Positions 26,989 through 38,735 of a stretch of 64,000 nucleotides of DNA are shown in pieces (positions within the stretch are counted from its first letter, which is position 1; every line of letters begins with the position of its first letter). A program made the position numbers and the translations under genes. The stretch comes from Zonotrichia leucophrys gambelii (taxonomy: Eukaryota > Chordata > Aves > Passeriformes > Passerellidae). The stretch is taken from positions 46,095,229-46,159,228 of the forward strand of contig NC_088169.1 of the NCBI RefSeq assembly GCF_028769735.1, read 5' to 3'. The notes under the pieces were generated by a model. That model saw only the letters and a list, made by a program, of their open reading frames with translations, was not told the DNA's origin and made no database searches.

Positions 26989-27009
26989 GAAGAAACACAC
27001 ATTCATTAC

Positions 27010-27890
27010 TCCCTTTGCTGGAATTGGACTGCCCTGAAAAGAATGCAAGACTGGCAGCACCAGAGAGAATAAACAAGTGGGAGTCTGATGCTGCAGGCCA
27101 ACATCGAAAGTGACTTTGCTGCCCCAGTGCTAACAAAGGCAAAGGACCCTCCACCAGTTGAAGCAAACTGTCCAAGAAAGCAGAAAAACTGGCAAAGCTT
27201 GCATACAAGCAGAACATCAGCATCACTGACCCTTTTGAAAAAGTACTCCTTAAGGAATTTAAGCATCTAAGAGAACGCTATCTATTTCATTCTACCTCAC
27301 CCTGAGAAAACACTCCACAAGAAACAATGTTAGGGAAACATTAAGTCTGCTGGCAGTAGGACAATACCCTGCTTCTGCTTGATGAAAAACTGGGGACATC
27401 AGACTGTCTGCTAATAATCCTGTCTGCCTTGTGCTGGAGATCCACTAAAATATAAGCTCTCACAGAGGCTAGAAATAATCCTTCAAAAGGATTCATATAA
27501 AGAATTGCTTTCTAGAAGTGACTGACTATATGACCTCAATGGAGAACAGCTTCAGATAGTTTCATCCAAGATCAATGCACTACCTAAGAATGATGGACAG
27601 GAAAAACTGCTTGAAGAAAAGTGAGGCAAAGGAAAAATAATTAGACTGCTCTGTAAAATGAAGCATAATCAGAAAAAAGAATAGCTTTACAGAATCAAAT
27701 TATCACCAGTGAAAGTATGGAAAGAGCTACTTACAAGGACTATGAAAGCAGCTATAGGTATGGTGGTTGCTTTATTTAAATAAACATAGAAAAAATGAAG
27801 GCTGTACAACTTAAAATGAAGATTAAATTGTCAGAGAAAGTAGGCTTCAATTGTTATATTCCTGAGAAGTGGCTAAACATGTCATCTTAG
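27010..27890 (+). pseudogene. Possible decayed protein-coding relic, parent unknown
   Basis: Several protein-like plus-strand stretches follow one another in shifting frames. The first (27,180-27,302) reads AEKLAKLAYKQNISITDPFE and continues to FKHLRERY. The second (27,469-27,624) has one internal stop and includes DLNGEQLQIVSSKINALPK and EKLLEEK. The third (27,669-27,779) includes ITSESMERATYKDYESSYRY. The fourth (27,795-27,890) includes LSEKVGFNCYIPEKWLNM. All lie on one strand within 0.9 kb and are rich in K, E, L and Q, as in coiled-coil proteins, with no splice sites between them. An intronless retrocopy broken by frameshifts and stops would fit. AATAAA occurs near 27,779 but no clear 3' poly-A tail was found. 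I recognise no family, and chance open frames in purine-rich DNA remain a real alternative. Confidence 0.3.
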
Positions 27891-28947
27891 GGTTCTCTGT
27901 GTTGTATTTTTAATGTTTCTTCAGTTTAAGAACAAAATCTTTTATCACTAAGCACCAGCCTTGCAAACTCACCACGGGGTCCAGAAATCAAAGTCAGCTT
28001 TTTCAGTTTCACGTACTATTACCAATTTTTCAGTAAGAATTTAGCTGAGAATTCTGTTTTTATGTAACCCAGAACTGTCATTTACATTCAGTCACAGGTA
28101 GAAAGTGGTCCATCAAATGCAATGAGAAAAACCTATACAAAAGCTCAGGGTCATCTACATTTCAGACAAAGTTCTTTTTTGTTTTTTGGTTTTCCCTAAC
28201 TTTTTTATTACAATTGAATTTCAGTATTTGAAATGTAATATGTTTTAACCTGTAGTACATCTATTATTTATATAGTAGCAGACGTATTCTACACATTTAC
28301 TGCATATCTGCAAGTACAAGCTTAAGGAACTTAAAATAACCAAACAAAAAAATAACCAACACATCAATATTTTCTGCTGAATCTTCTCCTTTTGTCAGTC
28401 AAACATATTGTTAAATTGCCAAGAATTTCAGAACTGCATTGTTGTCACAAAACTAAAAGCTAAACATAGGTCACATTTACCAAGCTGCCAATTTAACATA
28501 AAAGGTTAACTCATAGCAAAAAGCAATATATATATATATATATTCACTACATTCCTGGAGAATCAGTTTAGTAGTTTGTATTTTACATTTTATAAATTGA
28601 GGGACAAGAATAAGGGATCAAATATTAAAATATTACATAAGTGACCAAAAACGAAAATGATTAAAAATAAATGCCAGGCTCCTTGGTCAGCCAAGAGGAC
28701 ACCTGCTTTCTCTAGGGCATACCCTTTGGTGTCTGCAGTTTTGCTACATCATATGCCCAGATTTACTGGCACGTTAGGAGGCAAATAAACATTTTATCTA
28801 AGTTGTAGTGTGAATTAGTATTCACTAGCTGTGTGTCCTTGCTGTTAGGAAATGCAGTGCCTCAGCCTAAGGAAAGCTTAAATCAAAGATTTCTTAACAT
28901 AAGGAATTTAATATAAGGGGGAATTAAACACAAAGCATGAACATTAC
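27891..28947. other. AT-rich non-coding sequence, candidate intron
   Basis: No gene recognised. A short (AT)n run is listed separately. If the exon at 28,948-29,108 is real, this stretch is the start of its downstream intron on the minus strand. Confidence 0.45.
28526..28543. repeat. AT dinucleotide repeat
   Basis: About nine AT units, uninterrupted. Confidence 0.9.
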
Positions 28948-29108
28948 CCTTTCATGAGGCTGAAAAGCCACATCCCTCCTAACTTTGGCTGTCTCATGGA
29001 TTTCCTGGTTCTCTGCAGAGGCATGGCTTGATATGGCTTGCACTCCAATAGTCTCATGGTCAGAGAAGGTGGCAGAAAAAAAGTCATACTGGGGTTCTGG
29101 TTCTTCAT
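28948..29108 (-). CDS. Candidate internal coding exon, gene unknown
   Basis: A 161-base minus-strand segment bounded by a pyrimidine-rich tract ending CCTGGTTTACAAAG (acceptor) and by AGG then GTAATG (donor). One frame is open from end to end: it enters at codon position 2 and leaves at phase 0, giving 53 full codons. The peptide begins EEPEPQYDFFSATFSDHE and ends KVRRDVAFQPHER. It is hydrophilic and acidic with scattered H and Q, has no cysteine and no membrane segment, and would suit a cytoplasmic or linker region. A second frame is also open for 63 codons but is methionine/leucine/proline-rich and less convincing. The acceptor AAG is weaker than CAG. No domain or gene family was recognised, and no partner exon was found with certainty. 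A pseudo-exon is the main alternative. Confidence 0.4.
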
Positions 29109-31861
29109 CTTTGTAAACCAGGCAGGAAAGAACATGTAAGAAACAAACTAAAATACTTCAGAAGATAGAGAAGCTACACCCTTCTAAATAATTCTAGTCA
29201 GCTGTCTTGCCTCTGGATGGAAACAGAAATCCCTTAACATCACTGACTGTAAAACATAAACACCAGTTGAAAGTTCATAAACTAAGGGTATTGCTAATGC
29301 TTCAGATTTTGGGGGCTTATTTTTGAATACATGCAGGACACTACTCACTGGGTATTGTTGGTGAATGCTGAGCAGATAAATCTACTACTACACAGCAGAA
29401 AGTGAAGGAAGAGGTTATTCTCTTTTCTTGCAGAAACTTCTTGGCTTTAAAATTCAACTGTACAGTCCTATCTTTGCTTTTGGGAAGTGTGAACCTCTTA
29501 AAAATAAGTTTAATCAGAAAACTATTGAATAAAATAGGGATGAGAGTGTAGCAGATTTAAACATGCCTTGATACTGCTAATTTGTCAAAGGGATGGTAGA
29601 TTTGACTATAGTCCAGTGATCCATGTGGAGAGATCTTAAATTAACATAGCCAAAGTAGCTCATACCAGGACTACTTTCCTCTTTGCTGGAAGACTACATG
29701 AATAGGCAAAAAGGTAAATTTTACTGACATTTTACTGTTGAAATAAACTTTCTTTTCCCCATGTCAAATTTATTAATTTCCTTGGACAAATTGTTAATTC
29801 TTTTGAGCAAGTATATCTGTCTAAACCTAATTTTCTGTCTAATCCAGATCAATTATTTGTGGTACCTTAGTAGATGCTTAAAATTTAGAAGTAACAATAC
29901 TCTCAAATGTAATATCCCATTCCTGCTTACAGACATCAACCCACTTCTCCTTAACTCTGATTTTTTTTTAATTCAATGTTTTATTCATGTGTTTATTTAT
30001 CTTTACTTTTTATGCAGGGATAGTTTAAAAGAGAGCACTAAAAGGTGTGGAACAGAGCACATAAACAATTTTCCCAACTAATTTTCACAAGAAATTGAAC
30101 TGACCATGTGTGAAGAATTACTGTTGCTAAGGGGAATGTTACAGCGCTGCAAGCTAGGAATAATGCTTAAACACTGATCTTTGATACATGTAGCTATACA
30201 GCAACCTCCACATGTAATCAACATAAAGTATATTCTGTTCAGAATTTTAATGGCAGTGGTAGAAGGACATATGCCTGTACAGATATGAGAATGAAGTTCT
30301 GAGGTCATAATTAAAAAAGAGTAATTCACTCCACTTCAAAAATTCTCAGTTTAAAACTCCTGTAATCAGAGGAGTAATCATTTGCTTTTTGACGCTTGGA
30401 TTAATTTAGGAAATCTTCTCTTTGACATATATCGAGGATCCCACTACAATCCCCTTGTTTTTACCCAGTAATGTGAGGCTGTATCAGCACATGGGAAGTG
30501 AACTGTAGGATGTTAGCTACTGACTGTGCATCATTTCCATATGTCCTTAGCAAAACCCACAAAACCAGTGTCTAAAATATAATCTGAATAACTATGAGAG
30601 ATTCCAAGATGGCACCTGTGTGTAGTCTAGCAAGTTTACACACAGAACTGAATAGGAAAACCAGAATAGGATTTATTCTGTCCACAGAAAACTAAAAAAA
30701 TAGAAAAATAGATGAAGAACTGTGTTTGTTGACATATATACTGTAAGCCTACTTGAATTGTGGTATTTCTTTTGTGCATTGGACTGCAAAATCAAGCTAG
30801 AGATGAATTTACACTCCAAGGTCTTGGGAGGCAGTCTGTGCCCAGAAGTACAGGCATAACTCTTAACAGCTGTGGGAAAGCTGCACCGTTCTCCCCAGCA
30901 CATCTACCTGCAGCACTACTCTCTTGGAAACCCTTCATGTATTTTCACAGAAAAATAAATAAAACTCAAGAAAACTACTGTAAGATCTATCAGGTGTTGA
31001 AGGATGAGATATAGGATAGAAGATAAATTATCAGTGTTTTTTTCCACCTACACTGAATTAATTACTTTGGGAAGAGTAGAAACAAAGCCTATGCAAGGGT
31101 CTCTAGAAGGGAAGTTGAGAGAAAAAGAGCAGTAATTGCACTCTGCTTTTTCCTAGCATGTCTGTCTCAGAAGTTCTATATTTTTGTTTTATGAGACTGA
31201 AGAGAGCAATAAAAATTTAAAACAATAGTCATTGCCAGTTTAGTCAGTAGCAAATATTACAGAAAGAGGATACTTGCCAGATAAGTCACCCACAGAGACA
31301 GAGCATTCTGTACTTAAATCTCATAAAATGTTCTTCTGAACTCTCAGTGCTGGTGAATAGGAGACTATTACCCGTCTCTGCAATTAATTCTGTTAGATGT
31401 TTTCCTTTTTTTTTCTGACTAAGAGCAGCAATACTGTATTCAGCAGAGCTTTCAAGTAGTTCTGGGACCATGTCTTTTAAACTCTTCCCTCCCCTTTCCC
31501 CCTTTTTCTAATCCTGACTCTGCATGTACTCTTTGTTTATTTCTGCATTACAGTATTGCCAAAAGCTGAAACTCACCATGGGAGGCTGTTTTTACAGAAA
31601 ACTGCTAAAAGAGGTACTTTGTCACAACCAAAAAATATTTTCAAGAGGCTGTGCAGAAAATAAAGCCTACACATTAAGACATCTTTTCACGTAGAAAAAT
31701 TGACATGAATTTCACACCTGTTTGGTAACTCATTGTTTGAATGCCAGTCAAAATCAGAATTCAGCAATTGGATATTTCTTTCCCTTGCCCCACTGTGTTA
31801 ATATCAGTGGTTAAAAACATTTATTTATTTATTTTTAATCCCCTCATTAGCAGTTATAACT

Positions 31862-31884
31862 TCTCTTTTGTCTGACAAAAGAGA
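31862..31884. repeat. 23-bp near-perfect palindrome
   Basis: TCTCTTTTGTC and GACAAAAGAGA are perfect reverse complements separated by one base. As RNA this would form a stem of about 10 bp with a minimal loop. Confidence 0.85.
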
Positions 31885-33268
31885 TGTTAAAACACAGAAA
31901 GTCTGGATGTAAAGAGTAACTAAATATTAAATTATGGGCATATTTCCCCTGGCAGAGAAATATACAATACTGAAGAGTTGTTTAGGCTATTTCTATAGTG
32001 TCCAAGAAAAGCATGTGGTTTTAAGTAACAGTTGCCAAATTAGAATTTAAACAGGGCATTGTTTAAGTATAATTAGTTTTATGAAAAAGCCCATAAGCAT
32101 GAGAACTGGCTTGAAATGTGACTGTTTTGTAGGTTGCTTATGCCTGCAGCACTGACTTTGATGCCTTTGTCTATATAGAGTTTACAGCATGTAAATATCC
32201 TTAATATCTTCACTGTTTAGTTAGCTTTTGTTCATTATATAAGTAAAAATAACAGATAAATCCCCAAATCTTTTATGTTATAGGAAATTACAGGTGAGTA
32301 CTGTTTGGACTTCAACGTGAAGGCTGAAAGAAAGGTGTTTGAAAGTTTCTTTGCTGTGACCTCAGTCTTGCTTCATTAAAATTCTATATTATTTTGCAAA
32401 AAAGAAGTTATTTTATCCTTATTAAAAGTCTGGTGAAGTCATGACAAGAGTCATGTAAATACTTTCTTACTGTAATTAACCAGGCTGCATTGTGACCTAT
32501 ATATTTGTAATTCTGAGGACAATTTTTTGGTGAGAAAAAAAGAAGAGCTAGAAGAAAAAAACCTGTATTATTTTAAAAGTTGAAGATCACAAAAATTGTG
32601 TTTCTTTACATCTCAGAGTACAATGAACTTGTGTAGGAGAGCTCAGCTTGGCAAGCACCTTTCTCATTGATCTTTGAGAACTTGTAAAAGATCTATCTAT
32701 TGTTCTAAACACCTTATGGAAATATTTTTCTTGGTTTAGCATCAATTTCCACTTCTAAAAAGGATGATTAATTCTTGAGGGAAGTATTGTTGAAAATGTT
32801 GAAAAAAGTTATTTGATCCAAAGTGCAAGAAATGCCTTTTGTGATTGCTTGGATGCCTTTCTAGTGAAACATTTCATGCCCCTAGGGCAAGATGCAGGAA
32901 ACATCTTCTCTGATCACACTTTTGTAACCAGATAATTGTGACATAGATCTAGGAGAAAACTTCCTGAGTTTGGCTATTCAAGGAATTTGTGGAGTAGTTC
33001 ATTCTAGAAAAGTAATTGTTAAAGGAAATTTGTTTCTGAACAAAAAAAAGCAGGGTTAAACTGATGGAGTCCAATAACACAGGAAAAGCATCCTCATGTT
33101 CTTAGACATTCAGTTAAAATTCCTGAGATGGAACATTCTGAAAAAGTTACCTACTTTAGAAAAAAAAAAGCCTAAAATGACAAAAACTACAAAAGGAAGA
33201 GATTTACTTAATGTTACTGTAAGTTCAACCACATACCAGAGGAATGCTGAGCAGAGATGTTATAGACA

Positions 33269-33306
<38 letters not shown>
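33269..33306. repeat. GT/CA microsatellite
   Basis: About 19 GT units with one C interruption near the left end (GTGCGTGT). The repeat is probably length-polymorphic and can adopt Z-DNA. The poly-CV open frames over it are artefacts. Confidence 0.95.
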
Positions 33307-33307
<1 letters not shown>

Positions 33308-35175
33308 TCAAAAATCTTTAGAAGTTTTATTTTAATGTATCTGGTCTTCCAAATATATCAATTTGCAGAATTTTTTATAAGAAAAAGAGTGTTTTATAAA
33401 GGGTCAAATAGTAAGATCCTGCATTTGCAACTGCAAAGGAAACTCAGAACATGTTATGAGATGTAAACTCAAGAAGGGAGAAAACCATGTTGGAATTTTT
33501 AATATTAAAATATCACACTTCATCTGTGGAAATGAAGTATTCTATTTATGAATACTTAAATAGAATTGCATGTAAGGCAGATGTACAACTAAGATAATGA
33601 GTAGATGATGAATTAGGTAATTTTTTCTTATTAATTTGCATAATTTTCAGACAGGTGTACCTACTGTAATTTTTAAAGAATCAATAAAAATATTTTTTCT
33701 AGTGGTTCTTTGAGCAGCAGACAGAGCAGACTCAGAATACAAGTATATGAAATATTTATTCAAATACAGATTCTGCTTGACAGATGTCTTGAGTTTATAC
33801 CTGCTTAATTTAGTATATCAAATTATAAAACCTAGAAAAGATAAACTGCCCATAGTGACAACTAAATCCTGAATGGAATATGATGCAAAAAGAAAGACTT
33901 AAATATTCCCTAACATTTGTATTTTGTTGTCACTTTAGTAGAGAGTTCAGAATTTCATGCAGCTTTCATTTAATAGTGAAATAAAACATCAAAAAGTAAC
34001 ATAAACACAAAACCTAATGGCAGAGAGTCCTCTAAAGGCTCTCAAGTTGACGTATATTCATAGTTTTAAAACACTGATGTGTGATAAACCATACAGTGCA
34101 AACAGTTTGGACTATTTTCAACGAACTTATGTTCATTCATGCTAAATGTAATTCTAATGATATGTAGAACCGGAGGTACTTTCTGACAGATAACTCTGTA
34201 AGTTGGTAGTGTTGCTGAAGTGTTAAGCTGGAGAAAGTCTGGAGCTGTTCTGCGACATTTTTCATCAAGATTTATGATTTGATTGTGGTTGGCCCTCATT
34301 ACTAGGGGAGGGCTTTAAGGCTTGAAATCATATGGACATTTTTAGAATATGAATTTTTTCCACCCATTTCATATGTTAAGGTAGTCCTTCATCTCCATAA
34401 GCAAGAGTTGAATTCCTGCCTCAGATGACTGACTTGATTCTAATGTTATGCAGAGACAGTTCAATTCTCAAAATATTTATTCTAAACTTGAATATTTCAC
34501 ATCTTCTCACTTATATGTCCTCCTAATAAAACATATTAACTCATCTTTATACCAAGATTTTTAGAGCATTTCTATCTTTCCAAATTCATCAATAAGCTGT
34601 TTTACATCAGTTGATGACTCAAAATACATTTATTCAAATACTAAATATTTACTTAGATACTTAACTTTATTATTCAATAAATTTATTTGATTTATGCAGA
34701 AGAGACTTTATTGTTTTTTTGAAAAGTAGCAGGAGAGTTATCACATGTAAATACAAATATTTGAAAATAAGCATCTCAATAGAAAGAAATGCCAAAGTAT
34801 ATAAAAAGGGAACTTGTGATTTCTCTCATCTTTGGAGAGGAACAGGCACAACTGGCATATTTGCCAGATGTGAATGTTATTGCTGGAGTTAACCTAGGTA
34901 AAGTTTTAAAGACCTTAAAAATATTTTTACTTTTCATACTGTATTATCAATATATGAGAAATCAAATTTTTTGTTTTGTTTTGGTTTGTTTGTTTTTTTG
35001 AGAGGAGCTTGTCCTTGTCTCGAGACTTTCAGTGGGTTGAATTGCATTTAAGAAATGTCTCTCTCCACACTGAGACCAAAGGAAATTAATTTCTCTTGTG
35101 AGACAAGACGTATCCAGTCACATTTCTGTACAGGTTGATGACATACCATGGATTTATTTCTGCTGAAGTATTTAC

Positions 35176-35200
35176 ACATATATATATATACGTATATACA
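35176..35200. repeat. TA-rich alternating repeat
   Basis: An uninterrupted (AT)n core, then CGTATATACACAC. The whole stretch is alternating purine-pyrimidine. Confidence 0.85.
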
Positions 35201-35661
35201 CACTGTGTATTTCCACTGAAGAAGTTAATCTGAGAATTTTAAGTGAGACAGCACAACAGGGTGGCTACAGCAGAGCCTCCTGCAGGCCATCCCACAGCAC
35301 AAAATAAAGACCCTACCACAAATAAACAGAGGTATGGTTTGGCTTGACAAAGGAAACAAAGCCCACTTGGAGTAAATTGTAGATTTTGTCAACCCTGCCC
35401 ATTTTTTCCCCAACACAGAATTGCAAAAATGTTCTAGAGATGTGCTTTATTCAACCCAAATCAACAAACATTTATTGCAAGCCATTAGTTGCAACTTTAC
35501 AGGACCAGTGAAGTTTAACTTCTTCACTTTAATAAAGTGTGTTTTTTATGGAAGAAAATAAAAACATGTAGAAAAAAAAATCCAAGTATGATGTAGAAGC
35601 AGTTAGTGTAAAAAATTTGTGCTCTGAATTGCTCAGAAAATGTAGTAAATATTTTTGAATC

Positions 35662-35687
35662 ATCTCCATGATCAATCTCCATGATCA
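35662..35687. repeat. 13-bp exact tandem duplication
   Basis: ATCTCCATGATCA is repeated twice without a gap. Confidence 0.9.
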
Positions 35688-36732
35688 ACAATATAGCTCA
35701 TTATCCTATACTGCAAGAAATTCATGTCATGCATCATTCAAGCAATCTGAATGAGATGATTAATTTTAAATAAAAGTTGATTGATTGAAAGTGTATTTTA
35801 TGTTAATACTAAAATCTCTTTGTTATGTGCCTGAAGGTAGATCACATATGCTACAATATTTGCTCTTTTCTTTGCAGGCAGAAGTTGTAACATTGCCAGA
35901 CCTCATTACAAGACTTATTTTTTTCTCAATGTCTCCTTGTTCAAATCCATATAATAAAAGAGGATTCCCCCTTGAATAAAATTAAATTTCTAGCTTACAT
36001 TTCAGTGCAGAAAAGCTTGAGAGTATGTTTCACTGTATCTAAAAAACTAAAATAATAAAATAAATGGTTTCCGAGAACTACTGTTATCTTTAAGCTGATC
36101 TTTCATTCTGGTTTGTTTAACCTCGTTTTTCAATATGCCAATTTAGTATTACTTGGATGAAAAAAGGTTCCATATAGATGATAGATTTGCTGGTTGCTGT
36201 GAGGATATATTTAACATTTTTAAATTTTATATGCACACATAGAGACATAGAATATGTAAGAAGGCATATGGTTTGCATGTACATAAATGTATTTATTTTT
36301 TGAGGGTAATTGATTACAGACTACATTAATGTATTTTAAACAAGTAAATTACAGTAAATTCACACATCTTCATTTAACTTATGCAGACTTACTCAGAGCA
36401 ACAGAATCTGACTGAGAGTAAGTATTTTAAACTATTATATAAGAGACAGTATAAAAGGCCATTGCAACCCTGGTTGAAATAATATAATACAATGAAAACT
36501 GGCTTTAGTCCCTGCTTTTTGACCCTATGTAATATGATGGCCTGAAGATTGGTTGAAATTTCTGGACTTTATTTACTACCAGAAGTACAGCATGCAAGAA
36601 CTCTCTGGGTGCTTCACAGGCATAGAAGTTCAGCAACATGCCAGATGCTGTTAAAGTAAAACAATAAACGCTCACAGAGCCCACTGACCACTATCAGATG
36701 AGATCTTGGATGATAAAACATAGGTATCTTCT

Positions 36733-36888
36733 CCCAGGGGATGGGGAGGTGGTGGAGTCACCATTCCTGGAGGAATTAAAAAGACATGTCGATGTGATGC
36801 TTAGGATCATGGTTTGGTGGTGTACTTGGCAGTGCTGGGATAAAGGTTGGAGTCCAAGCAAAATTATTATAAGATTCTATGGTTCAGC
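36733..36888 (+). mobile_element. CR1 LINE fragment, 3' end
   Basis: The stretch reads GGGAGGTGGTGGAGTCACCA, then a CTGGAGGAATTAAAAAGACA block, a GATGTG-GCTTAGG-CATGGTT block and GGCAGTGCTGGG. It ends near AGATTCTATGGTTC, the degraded ATTCTATG-type terminal octamer. This is the end of CR1 reverse transcriptase coding sequence plus 3' UTR in plus orientation. A short internal deletion removes part of the conserved segment before the tail. It is 5'-truncated, as almost all CR1 copies are, and has no coding capacity left. Confidence 0.85.
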
Positions 36889-37720
36889 AGCTTTGTCACT
36901 GTAGATAGGAAGAATTTCGGTCCTACTGCCATTAAATTATATGTCACTGGATGAATACCATTTCACCTTTCTGGGTTTTCTGCATCTTATCTCATCTACA
37001 ACTAGTCAAGAGGGAAGCTCCTTAACTTGTAAAATGCATCAAAATATGTTTCAGAGTCCTAGGTCCTTCATTATTTGCATCAACATTTCTGCAGAGAGCC
37101 TAATGGATTCCATGCACAACAAAACACAAGGTTTGATCCATAAGACTTGCAGGAGAGACCACTTCAGTCACACCTGGATCCCTGGTCACTGCACAGAGAG
37201 CCTCTAAGCCACCACTCGACACTGCCCAGTGGCCTCCCTGAGGTGAGCAGCCAGGGGTAAGATTGAAAGAGTGTGCACTGCTGTTTAGTACCAAGTATCA
37301 CACACTGTTTTACTGTGGGCAAACCTGAATTCCTTGCCTTTATCTGTGTTAGCTACAGGACATACACATTATCTGTGTGGAAGAAAAAAAGAGGAGACAA
37401 AGCAGCAAGCTACTCTGCAGCTGGCAGATGGTGACAAAAGAAAATCTGTTGAATGATTTCCCATCATCAAAAATTAGTCTAAACCATATAAAATACCCTA
37501 ATTCCTAAGATCTCTTGTTATAGAAACTCGGGCTCACCATAACACTGCCCCACCTAGTGAGATATTGTGAGAGAGACCAGCCAGGTGCTTCAGGCAATGA
37601 GTCAGAGAACTCTGTAAAAACTCATTTCTTACATAGCATGAATACTTCAGCCATAAATCTGTTAACTTGCATTGTTTTGCAAGGATACCATTAACATCAC
37701 AAGCTTGCACAAGGTAGTGA

Positions 37721-37760
37721 TGAATTCTCTGGTAAATGGATGAACCCTCTGGTAAATGGA
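37721..37760. repeat. 20-bp tandem duplication
   Basis: Two adjacent 20-bp copies, TGAATTCTCTGGTAAATGGA and TGAACCCTCTGGTAAATGGA, differ at two adjacent bases. Confidence 0.9.
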
Positions 37761-38677
37761 TAAAAGATACAATTTTTTAAACTTTTGGTTTCCTTTGTTT
37801 TCAAGACAGCTTGCTAAAAAATGGTTTTGGTACATCCCTTTAAAAACAGTTAGCTGAGTATTTAAATAATGCCATTGGAAACTTTATCTCATGGTGTTTG
37901 CAAAATAAGTGTTGTTTTCACTTTTAAAATAAGTTATTTTTTCCATTGTACATGTAATGGTTTTCAGTAATACAAAGTAAAAAAAAAAAAAAGACATTTT
38001 ATTTTTTCTTTCTTATAGTCCTTTCCTCTCTTTCTTAACAACCTTTTATCACTAAGTTACCTTACAGTTTTGATGGATAGTGAAAACAGTAATATCCTGT
38101 CTTCCAAAAGAGAGGCATTTGCATAACTGATTTATTGAAACATGCTGAAGCAATTGGCATCGTAAAATATTATGAGCGCTAAAAGTGCTTTTTTCATTAA
38201 TCACTCTAAATAGTTCTGACATTTTTTAAGGGCCAATTTTTATGTGGAAATTATCCAAACCCTTTGGGTAAAACAATTTGTTATTTAAAACCTTTGAACA
38301 TGGATTGGTGATACTACTTCAATTTGTTTCAAGAGAAAATTATATAGCCTTTTGGGACAGAACAGCAACCATAGCTAAAGGACACTTACTGAATTTAGAC
38401 ATACTCAGTTGTATTTGTTATCAGTAACAAATATTACAGCTGTGCTTTTTCTTGTAAAAAATATGATTTTTATGGTGAAAATGAGAAATGGATCAACCTT
38501 TACTTTCAAATAATTATTTTAACAGCTTATTATCACATCATAACTGAGATGCGACATGATTTTACATGAAAGGAAAATAGAGATGCTTTATTTGCCTTCT
38601 TATCACAGAGCATTACTTGGAAAATTTCAATCATATCTTCAATTTTTTTTCAAGTACCTTAGCTTTCCTCACAGAAA

Positions 38678-38735
38678 ATAATAGTAATAGTAATAGTAAT
38701 AGTAATAGTAATAGTGTTAGTAATAATCATAATAA
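38678..38735. repeat. AATAGT hexanucleotide repeat
   Basis: About six clean AATAGT units to 38,715, then decayed units (GTTAGTAATAATCATAATAA). Confidence 0.9.

Larger units (their letters stand above)
18921..27009. other. Unique AT-rich non-coding sequence
   Basis: No gene recognised. Contents are a GC-richer block at about 19,430-19,900 without usable open frames, an alternating purine-pyrimidine ATGCATAC-type stretch at 20,795-20,875, a stem-loop at 20.7 kb, a T17 run at 22,055-22,071, a tandem duplication at 26.3 kb and an A17 run at 26,972-26,988. An E-box-containing TCACGTGA lies near 21,102. Confidence 0.5.
29109..36732. other. Unique AT-rich non-coding sequence
   Basis: No gene or transposon recognised. 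Contents listed separately are a near-palindrome at 31.86 kb, a GT microsatellite at 33.27 kb, a TA-rich run at 35.18 kb and a 13-bp tandem repeat at 35.66 kb. A 36-codon open stretch at 34,789-34,897 ends at a possible donor (CTAG then GTAAAG) but its acceptor is poor. A T/G-rich tract lies at 34,968-35,001. Confidence 0.5.

Noticed and set aside
32284..32293. 10-nt plus-strand microexon between GTTATAG and GTGAGT
   Set aside because: Too short to distinguish from chance adjacency of an acceptor and a donor.
34789..34897. Plus-strand exon ending CTAG/GTAAAG with peptide including LAYLPDVNVIAGVNLG
   Set aside because: No acceptor with a pyrimidine tract and no recognisable family.
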